DNA of 64,000 bases from Firmicutes bacterium AM55-24TS. GTDB taxonomy: Bacteria > Bacillota > Clostridia > UBA1381. The translations under genes and the position numbers were made by a program. The stretch's first letter is position 1; each line of letters opens with the position of its first letter. Shown here in pieces: positions 9,442-17,700 of this stretch. A model generated the notes under the pieces. It was not told the DNA's origin, did not search any database, and was given only the letters and a program-made list of their open reading frames with translations. Where the stretch lies: positions 1 through 64,000 of the forward strand of contig QTVU01000008.1 in the NCBI GenBank assembly GCA_003460745.1, written 5' to 3'.

Positions 9442-10207
9442 TCCCCTCCAAATCAGGATTTGTCATTTCATCAAAAAAGTTGTTTTTATATGTTGCGATA
9501 CCTATATTTTCTTTGTATGCGTTTCTTCCGCAACTTGCATATAAACCGAATGCAACAGATACCGCATAAAAAAGATTATTCGGATTTGCGGCGGCAAATG
9601 CACCGATAACAGATGAAAGCATACAGCCGGAGCCTGTAATTTTTTTCATCATTGCGTGCCCACCTGAAATAACGGCGGTATTTTTGCCGTCCGTAACAAT
9701 ATCCGATATACCGCTTACACCTATAATCGCGTTGGTCTTAAGCGAAAGCTTTTTTGCAAGCTCAACAGTATCGTCCAAACTGTCAATATTAACGGCGTCC
9801 ACACCCGACATATTTTTGATGTTAAGGCAAATACTTTTAAGTTCCGATGCATTAAGTCTTATAATATCGGGTTTTACTTCCGTAATTATTTTATGAACGG
9901 CACTTGTTCTGAATTTGGAAATGCCGACTCCGACAGGATCAAGAACGATAGGTATTTCTCTTGACTTTGCTGTTTTACCGGATATAAGCATAGCGTTTAA
10001 TCGACTTTCGGAAATTGTTCCGCAGTTTAAAACAAGTCCGTCGGAAATTTGCGTTACTTCACCGACTTCCTTAGACTCATCAGCCATAATCGGTGACGCA
10101 CCGATTGTCAGTGTTATGTTTGCACAATCCGTTGCGGCAACGTAGTTGGTTATGTTATGAACAAGCGGACGTTTTGAATAAACATTTTGTATAATGTCTT
10201 TTATCAT
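9422..10207 (-). CDS. thiM: Hydroxyethylthiazole kinase (ThiM)
   Basis: ThiM phosphorylates 5-(hydroxyethyl)-4-methylthiazole so that salvaged thiazole can be used by ThiE. The 261-residue protein has the family motifs RPLVHNITNYV, GASPIMADE, VLDPVGVG and the catalytic region MKKITGSGCMLSSVIGA. It overlaps thiW by four bases (ATGA) upstream and thiE by 20 bases downstream. Together with thiW, this makes the operon a salvage operon rather than a complete de novo pathway. Confidence 0.95.
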   Translation of the reverse strand: MIKDIIQNVYSKRPLVHNITNYVAATDCANITLTIGASPIMADESKEVGEVTQISDGLVLNCGTISESRLNAMLISGKTAKSREIPIVLDPVGVGISKFRTSAVHKIITEVKPDIIRLNASELKSICLNIKNMSGVDAVNIDSLDDTVELAKKLSLKTNAIIGVSGISDIVTDGKNTAVISGGHAMMKKITGSGCMLSSVIGAFAAANPNNLFYAVSVAFGLYASCGRNAYKENIGIATYKNNFFDEMTNPDLEGIEIEYR

Positions 10208-10710
10208 TGTTCATCTCCGAAAAATTTATCAAGTGCGTGTGTTTGCTTTAATGCGGTAACAAGGAAAATTGCTATAACAGTACCGCCTGCCGAACTTATT
10301 ATAAACGGAAGTACATATGCGAAAAGTGCAGCCTCTTTACCCATAACGTAAACTGCGATAGGATAAGCGGCAAGTGCACCGATTATACCTGTTCCGAACA
10401 ATTCACCGATATAAGCAAGCGGCAATTTCTTTGAAAATTTATAGCACAATCCACCGATAAGTGCACCGCAAATACTTCCCGGAAATGCAAGAAGTGTACC
10501 CATACCAGTTGCAAGACGAAGAAGTGATGTGATAAATGCCATAATCACTCCGTAAAACGGTCCTAAAAATACTGACGCAATTATGTTTATAAGATGTTGC
10601 ACCGGAAAACATTTTGACGCGCCGACAGGAAAGTTTAACGGCGAGCATACAACTCCTACAGCTATAAGTACGCCTGCTATTGCTAATTTTCTTGTTGTAA
10701 TTTTATTCAT
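10204..10710 (-). CDS. thiW: ECF transporter substrate-binding subunit ThiW (thiazole uptake)
   Basis: ThiW is a membrane S component of energy-coupling-factor transporters, assigned to thiazole-precursor uptake from its genomic context in Firmicutes. The 168-residue protein has five to six membrane segments and the diagnostic stretch SPLNFPVGASKCFPVQH followed by LLAFPGSICGALIGG. It is the first gene of thiW-thiM-thiE-thiD and must borrow the shared EcfA/EcfT energising module, which is not in the window. A strong SigA-type promoter lies about 40 bases upstream with a leader too short for a TPP riboswitch. Confidence 0.92.
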   Translation of the reverse strand: MNKITTRKLAIAGVLIAVGVVCSPLNFPVGASKCFPVQHLINIIASVFLGPFYGVIMAFITSLLRLATGMGTLLAFPGSICGALIGGLCYKFSKKLPLAYIGELFGTGIIGALAAYPIAVYVMGKEAALFAYVLPFIISSAGGTVIAIFLVTALKQTHALDKFFGDEQ

Positions 10711-10748
10711 TTGTAAAAATCTCCTTTGATTAAATTCTTCTAATATTT

Positions 10749-10777
10749 ATTATAGCATACGCAATATTTTTAGTCAA
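10749..10777 (-). promoter_or_regulatory. SigA-type promoter of the thi operon
   Basis: On the minus strand TTGACT (10772-10777) and a perfect TATAAT (10749-10754) are 17 bases apart. The expected start site is about 30 bases before the thiW ATG. Confidence 0.8.
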
Positions 10778-10824
10778 TAAACCGTGGACGAATGAAATAT
10801 TATGAAAAAATATTATAAAAACTC

Positions 10825-10853
10825 TTGTGCAAATGCAAAAAATTTGTTATAAT
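10825..10853 (+). promoter_or_regulatory. SigA-type promoter of trpB
   Basis: TTGTGC (10825-10830) and TATAAT (10848-10853) with a 17-base spacer. The trpB GTG is 36 bases downstream. No trp leader peptide, T-box or TRAP-like repeat is seen in this short leader. Confidence 0.7.
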
Positions 10854-10889
10854 GTGTTATACATAGATTGACGAGAGGAGAATAGAATA

Positions 10890-12080
10890 GTGGAAAAGAA
10901 GGGTAGATACGGAGAATTCGGCGGACAGTATGCCGCTGAAACTCTTATGAATGCACTTATTAATTTGGAGGAGGCATTTAACAAGTACAAAGATGACGAG
11001 GATTTTAACCGTGAGCTTAATTATTATCACAAGCAATATACGGGCAGACCGTCAATTTTGTATTATGCCGAAAAAATGACAAAGGATCTTGGCGGTGCGA
11101 AGATTTATTTGAAACGTGAAGATTTAAACCATACAGGTGCACATAAAATTAATAACGTAATAGGTCAATGCTTGCTCGCAAAGAGAATGGGCAAGAAAAA
11201 AGTCATTGCCGAAACAGGTGCGGGACAGCACGGTGTTGCAACTGCGACATTTGCGGCTGTTTTGGGACTTGAATGTGATGTATATATGGGTGAGGAAGAT
11301 ACAAAAAGACAGGCACTTAATGTATTTCGTATGAATTTGCTTGGTGCTACGGTTCATCCTATTACATCGGGAACAGGAACACTAAAAGATGCTACAAATG
11401 AAGCTATGCGTGCTTGGACAGCAAATGCCGAAGATACATTTTATGTATTGGGTTCAGCGGTAGGTCCACACCCTTATCCGCTTATTGTAAAGCATTTTCA
11501 GAGTGTAATAAGCAAAGAAACAAGAAAACAACTTCTTGAAATGGAAGGTAAACTTCCTGACGCAGTTATGGCTTGTGTGGGCGGCGGCTCAAACGCAATC
11601 GGTATGTTCGCCGATTTTATTGACGAGCCTTCTGTAAAGCTTTACGGTGCAGAGGCAGCGGGCGACGGCGTTGATACAGAACGTCATGCGGCGTCTATAA
11701 CTAAGGGGACGGTCGGTGTACTTCATGGTATGAAGTCGCTGTTCTTACAAGACAACGGCGGTAATATTATGCCTGTATATTCAATTTCAGCAGGACTTGA
11801 TTATCCTGGAATAGGTCCGGAACATGCCTACATGGCGAAAACGGGCAGAGCGGAATATTATCCGATAACAGATAAAGAGGCAGTGGATTCTTTTGTGTAT
11901 TTGTCAAGAATGGAAGGAATTATTCCTGCAATCGAATCATCACACGCAATCGCTCTTGCAAGAAAAATTGCACCTACAATGAAAAAAGATGAAATACTTG
12001 TCGTGTGTCTTTCAGGACGAGGGGATAAAGATGTATATTCAGTTGCTAAGTATCTCGGAAAAGATATTTCAGAAGAATAA
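10890..12080 (+). CDS. trpB: Tryptophan synthase beta subunit, stand-alone (TrpB)
   Basis: TrpB condenses indole with serine to give tryptophan, using PLP. The 396-residue protein matches the full TrpB1 family length. It has the PLP-lysine motif HTGAHKINN (Lys near residue 86), the phosphate-binding loop GGGSNAIG, and the motifs [12 protein letters not shown] and GRGDKD. It starts at GTG after GAGAGGAG. No trpA or other trp genes adjoin it: a terminator follows and the thi operon diverges upstream. A lone TrpB could serve indole salvage, or trpA may lie elsewhere in the genome. Confidence 0.95.
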   Translation: MEKKGRYGEFGGQYAAETLMNALINLEEAFNKYKDDEDFNRELNYYHKQYTGRPSILYYAEKMTKDLGGAKIYLKREDLNHTGAHKINNVIGQCLLAKRMGKKKVIAETGAGQHGVATATFAAVLGLECDVYMGEEDTKRQALNVFRMNLLGATVHPITSGTGTLKDATNEAMRAWTANAEDTFYVLGSAVGPHPYPLIVKHFQSVISKETRKQLLEMEGKLPDAVMACVGGGSNAIGMFADFIDEPSVKLYGAEAAGDGVDTERHAASITKGTVGVLHGMKSLFLQDNGGNIMPVYSISAGLDYPGIGPEHAYMAKTGRAEYYPITDKEAVDSFVYLSRMEGIIPAIESSHAIALARKIAPTMKKDEILVVCLSGRGDKDVYSVAKYLGKDISEE

Positions 12081-12085
12081 TACTA

Positions 12086-12121
12086 AAAACGAGGCTTACA
12101 ATTTTGAGTAGCCTCGTTTTG
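12086..12121 (+). terminator. Intrinsic terminator after trpB
   Basis: ACGAGGCT pairs with AGCCTCGT around a 13-base loop and is followed by TTTTG. It begins within ten bases of the trpB stop. Confidence 0.8.
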
Positions 12122-12124
12122 TGC

Positions 12125-12304
12125 TTAATGGAAAATATCTATTATATTATCCATAACAGAACCGATATTCCTAAAAATACCCTCAGTCTTTTTTGAAATT
12201 TTGCGACGTTCTCTGTCGGATAGAGGATCAGTCATTACACCGACTGCCGCACCGACAGCAAAACCTACCAGAGTACCTTTTATAAAACAGGATATTTTGT
12301 GCAT
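12125..12304 (-). CDS. YtxH-like small membrane protein
   Basis: This 59-residue gene has an excellent ribosome site (AAGGAGGT, seven bases before ATG). The product has a glycine/alanine-rich hydrophobic segment (FIKGTLVGFAVGAAVGVM, residues 7-24), then DPLSDRERRKISKKTEGIF and an amphipathic tail. A single glycine-rich membrane span followed by a charged helix is the layout of YtxH-domain proteins, which are general-stress-associated in Bacillus; its role here is unknown. It is convergent with trpB and shares the terminator region. Confidence 0.75.
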   Translation of the reverse strand: MHKISCFIKGTLVGFAVGAAVGVMTDPLSDRERRKISKKTEGIFRNIGSVMDNIIDIFH

Positions 12305-12469
12305 ATGTTTTAACCTCCTTATTTAATTGGTATGGTATTATTATTTGACGAAACAAACATAATAAAACAGAAAATAAATGGATTTTCAATATAAATTTTA
12401 TATTTTTAACAGACGGAACAGTTTTCGCCGTGGGGCGAATTAATGAAAGAAAGGATTGGTGATACTTTT

Positions 12470-13789
12470 ATGGCTAATATAAAAGCGTTCAGAGGATACA
12501 GATATAATACGGATAAAATTGACAATCTCGGCTCAGTCATTTCGCCGCCTTATTATAATATGACAAAAGAAGATAAGGATGCACTTTATGACAAGAGCGA
12601 ATACAATTCGGTGCGTCTGTTTTCAGGTAAAAAGCTTGAAAGTGATACAAGACAAGAAAATACATTTACAAGAGCGAAAAACTATCTTGATAAATGGATT
12701 GAGGACGGTATTCTTGTCAGAGATGAAGAACCTGTCATATATATGTACGAACAGACGATAGAAATGTACGATACTCATTATTCAAATACAAGCTTTGTTG
12801 CACTTGTTGAACTTGAGGAAATAGGCAAGGGAGCAATTATGCCTTGCGAAAAGCCACACGAAGTTTCTATGCTTGACAGATATGAGCTTTTAAAATCAAC
12901 AAATGCCGATATGAGTATGATAAGTTGCCTTTATGTAGAACCTGAAAAAGAACTTTTCAATTTGATGAATGAGCTTAGGGAAGAAAAGCCTGATCTTGAA
13001 TTTTCATCTGACGATAATGTACAGCAAAAAATTTGGAAAATTTCATATAAGCCGACAATCGACTTTATTATTGAACATTTTAAGGATTTGTCGTTGTACA
13101 TCACTGACGGTCAGACAAGATACGAAACTTGTTTGCAGTACAAAGATTATATGAAAGAGCATAATCCGAATCATACGGGAAAAGAACCGTATAATTATAT
13201 GATGATGTCGCTTTCAAATGCACATTCAGACGGTCTTGTTGTACTTCCTGTACACAGAGAAGTGAAAACTATAAAGAATTTCAGTGAATCACATTTTATT
13301 GCAGGTGCACAAGATCATTTCAGAGTTGAAAAAATTATTGTCGATTCAAATGATGAAACGCTTGTTCGTACAATGGTTAAGCAAATAAGCACTGTAAAAG
13401 CCGAAACAAGAATTGCGGCATATTGCGGTGGTGATTATTTTTACAGAATGGTGCTTTTGGATAAGGATTACATTAAAAATGACGTTTATCCCGATATGTC
13501 AAAGGAATATTGCAATCTTGATATAGTGGCACTGAATAAGCTGATAATTGATGATGTGTTTCATATTGATGAAGAAAAGTATGAGGATTATGTACATTCG
13601 ACAAGAAGTTATGAATCGTGCTACAGAGATATTCAAGACGGAAAGTACGATATAATGTTCATAATGAACCCTGTAAGAGTCGAACAGATAAGAAATATAA
13701 CTGCAATGGGTGAGAGATTGCCGGAGGTTACAATCAGCGTATTCCCGAAACCGTCGGTCGGTGTAATAATAAATTTAAAAGAAGATTAA
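12470..13789 (+). CDS. DUF1015 family protein
   Basis: The protein (439 residues from the chosen start) matches the DUF1015 family: N-terminal IKAFRGYRYN, then SPPYYNMT, the central block LYITDGQTRYETCLQYKDYM and a conserved EPYNYMMMSLSNAHSDGLVVLPVHR stretch read across residues 235-260. No membrane segment is present, so it is cytoplasmic. The family is related to ParB/SbnI-like folds and is frequently found near serine biosynthesis genes, but no such neighbour occurs here and no function is proved. The ATG at 12470 gives the usual family start and has GGTGA seven bases upstream; an in-frame ATG at 12443 is an alternative. Confidence 0.8.
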   Translation: MANIKAFRGYRYNTDKIDNLGSVISPPYYNMTKEDKDALYDKSEYNSVRLFSGKKLESDTRQENTFTRAKNYLDKWIEDGILVRDEEPVIYMYEQTIEMYDTHYSNTSFVALVELEEIGKGAIMPCEKPHEVSMLDRYELLKSTNADMSMISCLYVEPEKELFNLMNELREEKPDLEFSSDDNVQQKIWKISYKPTIDFIIEHFKDLSLYITDGQTRYETCLQYKDYMKEHNPNHTGKEPYNYMMMSLSNAHSDGLVVLPVHREVKTIKNFSESHFIAGAQDHFRVEKIIVDSNDETLVRTMVKQISTVKAETRIAAYCGGDYFYRMVLLDKDYIKNDVYPDMSKEYCNLDIVALNKLIIDDVFHIDEEKYEDYVHSTRSYESCYRDIQDGKYDIMFIMNPVRVEQIRNITAMGERLPEVTISVFPKPSVGVIINLKED

Positions 13790-13796
13790 AAAATGC

Positions 13797-13825
13797 TTGA
13801 CAAGCTATTAATAATATGGTATTAT
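13797..13825 (+). promoter_or_regulatory. SigA-type promoter of rplU-rpmA
   Basis: Consensus TTGACA (13797-13802) and TATTAT (13820-13825) with a 17-base spacer, starting eight bases after the DUF1015 stop. Confidence 0.85.
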
Positions 13826-13831
13826 GTAATA

Positions 13832-13913
13832 GTGACCGCATAGAATGGGTTTTAAATCTGCTCGCAGTACCTATGATAGCGTGTCCTCATAAATTTAAGA
13901 GGAGGTGTTTTGG
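13832..13913 (+). ncRNA. Ribosomal protein L21 leader-like 5' UTR
   Basis: The roughly 80-base leader can form an outer helix CATAG (13839-13843) with CTATG (13871-13875), and a second helix CCTC (13885-13888) with GAGG (13899-13902) that abuts the Shine-Dalgarno sequence GGAGGTG. Position, size and the block GATAGCGTGTCCTCATAAAT fit the Firmicutes L21 leader, a presumed autoregulatory element. The Rfam match is from memory of the motif and is not computed. Confidence 0.6.
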
Positions 13914-14225
13914 ATGTACGCAGTAATCGTAACAGGCGGCAAACAGTACAAGGTTAGCGAAGGTGATACACTTTTCGTTGAAAAAATCGAAGCTGAAGAA
14001 GGTTCAGCAGTAACATTTGATCAGGTACTTATGGTCGGTGAAGGTGAAGATGTAAAGGTCGGTGCTCCTACAGTAGCAGGCGCAACAGTTGAAGCTAATA
14101 TCGTAAAGAACGGTAAAGCTAAGAAGATTTACGTTTTCAAGATGAAGAGAAAGAAGAACGAGCGTAAGAAGAAGGGTCACAGACAACCTTTCACAAAGGT
14201 AGAAATCACAAAGATTAATGCCTAA
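13914..14225 (+). CDS. rplU: 50S ribosomal protein L21
   Basis: L21 is a structural protein of the large ribosomal subunit. The 103-residue product begins [20 protein letters not shown] and has the C-terminal signature [19 protein letters not shown]. The ATG at 13914 follows GGAGGTG with suitable spacing; a frame extension upstream adds only three residues and is rejected. It is the first gene of rplU-rpmA. The Prp protease gene that normally lies between these genes in Firmicutes is absent: only 39 bases separate them. Confidence 0.97.
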   Translation: MYAVIVTGGKQYKVSEGDTLFVEKIEAEEGSAVTFDQVLMVGEGEDVKVGAPTVAGATVEANIVKNGKAKKIYVFKMKRKKNERKKKGHRQPFTKVEITKINA

Positions 14226-14264
14226 TTACGCATGATAAGACATTAAGATAGCGAGGTGTTTTAA

Positions 14265-14519
14265 ATGGCTCATAAGAAAGGTATGGGTAGTACAAAAAAC
14301 GGTCGTGACAGTGAGTCTAAAAGACTAGGTGCAAAGAGAGCAGACGGTCAGTTCGTTCTTGCAGGCAACATTCTTGTTAGACAAAGAGGAACAAAGATTC
14401 ATCCTGGTAACAATGTTGGTATCGGTAGCGATGATACATTGTTCGCACTAATCGACGGTAAGGTTAAGTTTGAAAGAAAAGGCAGAGATAAGACACAGTG
14501 CAGTGTTTATGCTGACTAA
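14265..14519 (+). CDS. rpmA: 50S ribosomal protein L27 without a cleavable N-terminal extension
   Basis: L27 reaches the peptidyl-transferase centre with its N-terminal tail. This 84-residue protein begins [20 protein letters not shown], so the mature AHKKG sequence directly follows the initiator Met. Most Firmicutes L27 proteins carry a short leader of the type ending FFA that Prp must remove. Here both the leader and the prp gene are missing, a consistent pair of losses. The ribosome site is AGGTG and a strong terminator follows. Confidence 0.96.
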   Translation: MAHKKGMGSTKNGRDSESKRLGAKRADGQFVLAGNILVRQRGTKIHPGNNVGIGSDDTLFALIDGKVKFERKGRDKTQCSVYAD

Positions 14520-14534
14520 TTTTTGAATAACCGG

Positions 14535-14576
14535 GTCGTTTCGAAATGGTTACACATTTCGGAACGACTTTTTTTG
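14535..14576 (+). terminator. Intrinsic terminator of rplU-rpmA
   Basis: GTCGTTTCGAAATG pairs with CATTTCGGAACGAC around a six-base loop, with one mismatch, followed by seven T. Confidence 0.92.
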
Positions 14577-14676
14577 TTGTATGAAATTTAAAAATGATTT
14601 TTCTGTCATATAAAATATAAGGCTTTTAGTTGTTAAAAATTAAACATTTCAGAATGGTTTTTGTTGTACAAAATAA

Positions 14677-14710
14677 AAAAATACCGTTGCCAAAAAGCAA
14701 CGGTATTTTG
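14677..14710 (-). terminator. Intrinsic terminator of the GH43 gene
   Basis: AAAATACCGTTGC and GCAACGGTATTTT form a perfect 13-base-pair stem ten bases beyond the minus-strand GH43 stop. The flanking A-run gives the U-tract for minus-strand transcripts. Confidence 0.88.
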
Positions 14711-14719
14711 TGTTTTTAA

Positions 14720-17700
14720 TTATTTGTTTGTAACTGAAAATGAGCAATTTGCGGTATTTGAACCGTTTGTAAGTGTGATATTTTTGCCCGATACTGTGAT
14801 GAAATATCCAGGTCTTGAAACACTTTCAAATGAAACATTTCCATCTGTACCATCAATAGCTTTGACTGTCTTAAATGTCATTCTTCTTGCTAAAACGGTG
14901 TCTGTTTTGGCTTGTTGTGTTAAAATTACTTTTTTACCTTTAACGCATAGATATAATCCAGGTTTATAAACGGATTGAATTGAAACGTAATTTTCGTTTG
15001 AACTGTCTAATTTCCCTTGTTCAATTTCCCATTGAGTTGTCTTTAAATCGGCACCGTCAGCAGTGGCTGTAAGTGGCTTTTTAAGAGGATAACTTGCATC
15101 ATCTGATGGGTTATTAAATGCAGTGTAGCCGATATATTTGTTGTCTGCTGTTGATATGACGGAAGCAGTACCTGTTAGACCTGTTGAAGTTTCATCGATA
15201 TACGGAACAGTACCGTCCTCGTTAAATGTCATTTCACTAACGCAGACACTTCTTCTAAAACCACTGCCCCAAACAAGAGAGCCGTTGTGGTAGATAAAGT
15301 ATGTTTTGCCGTTGAAATCTATAACGGCAGGGTGGTTGGTGTTTGAAGTAGCTGTCGGCTCCATTATAACGCCGCCCCATTTCCAAGGACCGTACATTGA
15401 ATCTGATGTTGCGTAACCCATTTGCTCACGCCAACCGAAAGCACCGAACAAATAATATTTACCTGTGTAATTTCCGTCTGCATCTTGCTGACGATAAATC
15501 CAAGGAGCTTCTGTAAATCCAAGACCATCCGGAAGCCCATCAAATTTTTGTTGAAGTATGTCTTTGCCCATTTGGATAGAACCGTCCTCATCTAAATCAT
15601 TTACGGAAATCATATCATCATTAAGTTCGCATACATAGAAGTTAGTATTACCCCAAGCAAGATAACGATGTTCAACACCATCAACGGTTTCTACCCAAAC
15701 GGTAGGGTCGATGTCATCATGGTCACGAGCTTGCGGCTCTGTTAATGTACCTTGAATAAGCGGTTTTCCTATGTCTGTAAACGGACCTGTAGGGGAGTCA
15801 GATACTGCAACACCGATTGACTGCTTACCGCTTGAAGTTTTATCCCAAGTACAGAAGTACAAATAATACTTACCGTTGTGCTTGATAACTTGACTTGCCC
15901 AGGCTGATGTATCGTTTGATCTCCAAGAAATATCTTTAGCACTCATAACAGAGCCTTTATATTCCCAGTTTTCCATATCCTTTGAAGTGTAACATACCCA
16001 TTCAGGCATTACATAGCTGTCACCTGTTGATGTGTCGTGTCCGGCATATAGATAAACTGTATCGTCCTCAACATATGCGGCAGGGTCGCCTGCGTATAGA
16101 GTCTTGCCGGCTGCGTCAAAGCCAAGGATTGGATTGCCTTGTGTGCTTTTTGTGATTGTAGTTGGGGTGGTTGTAACGTTGCTTGTTGGTTCTGTTGACT
16201 GTGAAACCGCATTGCTCTTTTTTGCAAAGCTTGCAACACCGTTTTGGTCAGTACCTGTCATTATAATTGCAGATTCTCTCTTATCTTTATCGTAACCTGT
16301 CATAACGAACAACTTCATTGTATCGCCCATCTGATAGAATTCGTAATTGGTGTCGTCACCGTCTACGTTAAATTTTAGTGTTACAGTATAGTCGTTGTCA
16401 TATTCCCAAGTGCCGATACCGTTACCGATTGTACCGTCCGGTTGGAGAATGATTTGGCTTGAATGTACAGGTAAGTCAGTACCCTTATATGCGGCACTCT
16501 TGCTCACATCGGTAACATCATCTCTCATAATTGTGTGACCTACACTTGATAAATCCCAAGTACCGTAAATCATTTCCTTAGGAATTTCTTGTTCTTTTTC
16601 ACCCGCATATACAAGAGGTGAGATTACCGGCCAACCGTCCTTAGTCCAAAGAATTTTCTTGACTTGAAGATAAGCTATTGAGTCAGCTACCTTACGGCAG
16701 TGCTGAACAAGATACCATTGACCATCGTCGTCTTGGAATACACTGTTGTGACCGCTGCCGACATATTCAATGCCGTCACCAAGCTGGAATGAGCCCGACA
16801 TCTTGTAGCCCCAAAGTTCATCAAGAGAGCTTTGCTCTGCATATGTTGCTCCGACAGGTCTGTTTTTCTGGTCGAGAAGTTGTTTGTGAGGCGTGTCTTT
16901 AAGAACGTCAGTAAAAGTCTTCTTTGTTCTTGCAACTCTTATATTGTAGTTAGTACCAAGCCAGCCGTAAGAAGTGAACATATATCTGTAACCTGTGTCT
17001 TTATTGTATACTGTATAAGGACCTTCCGGACCTACAACACCGCTGGGAGTTGAGAATAATCTTGTACCAAAGTTTCGACCGCTTGAAAGAATAGTTTCGT
17101 CAGAAGTATAGTCGATACCTTCTATGCGACCTGTTTTGGTATTGAGTTCTGCCATATAGATACCTTTCCAGAACGAACCCCAAATAAAGTATGTTTTGCC
17201 GTCTGTATCTGTAAAGATGTTTGCGTCAATACAGTTAGTATTATAATTCTTATCTTCCTTACTTGCAATTACAACACCTGCGTCTATATTATTGTCGATG
17301 TCGTCCCAAAGTTCCGGTGATTTGGACTTTACAAGGCTTATAACCGAGTTCCTGCCGCCAAGTCCGCATGATGTTGAAAGATAGAACCAGTACGGGTGGT
17401 CGTCGCCCTCTTTATAGTACAAATCGGGTGCCCAATAAGTTGTGTTGGCGGTTGTGCCCGAATAATTTTTATCAATAAATTCCTTAGCTTTTTTAGGCAC
17501 TGTTACTTTTTTTGTATAATCGTGTTTTTCCCAATTAATTAAATCTTCTGATTCAAATACAAGATTGTGTGTTGAGTATACAAAATAATGTTTTGTAACA
17601 GGGTCTTTGAATATTGTCGGGTCGTGAACACCTTCCGTTGTGTCTGCACTGTCGGCAGGTGTAGCGTCAGGAAATTCAACGCTTGCGGTAGGTAAGTAAC

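Noticed and set aside
10711..10889. TPP riboswitch or trp T-box in the thiW-trpB gap
   Set aside because: The two divergent promoters fill the space and neither leader is longer than about 40 bases; no conserved cores are visible.
14581..14680. Second copy of the rpmA terminator segment (ATTTCAGAATGGTTTTTGTT)
   Set aside because: Similarity to the 14556-14580 segment is short and imperfect and it lacks the pairing arm; at most an old partial duplication.
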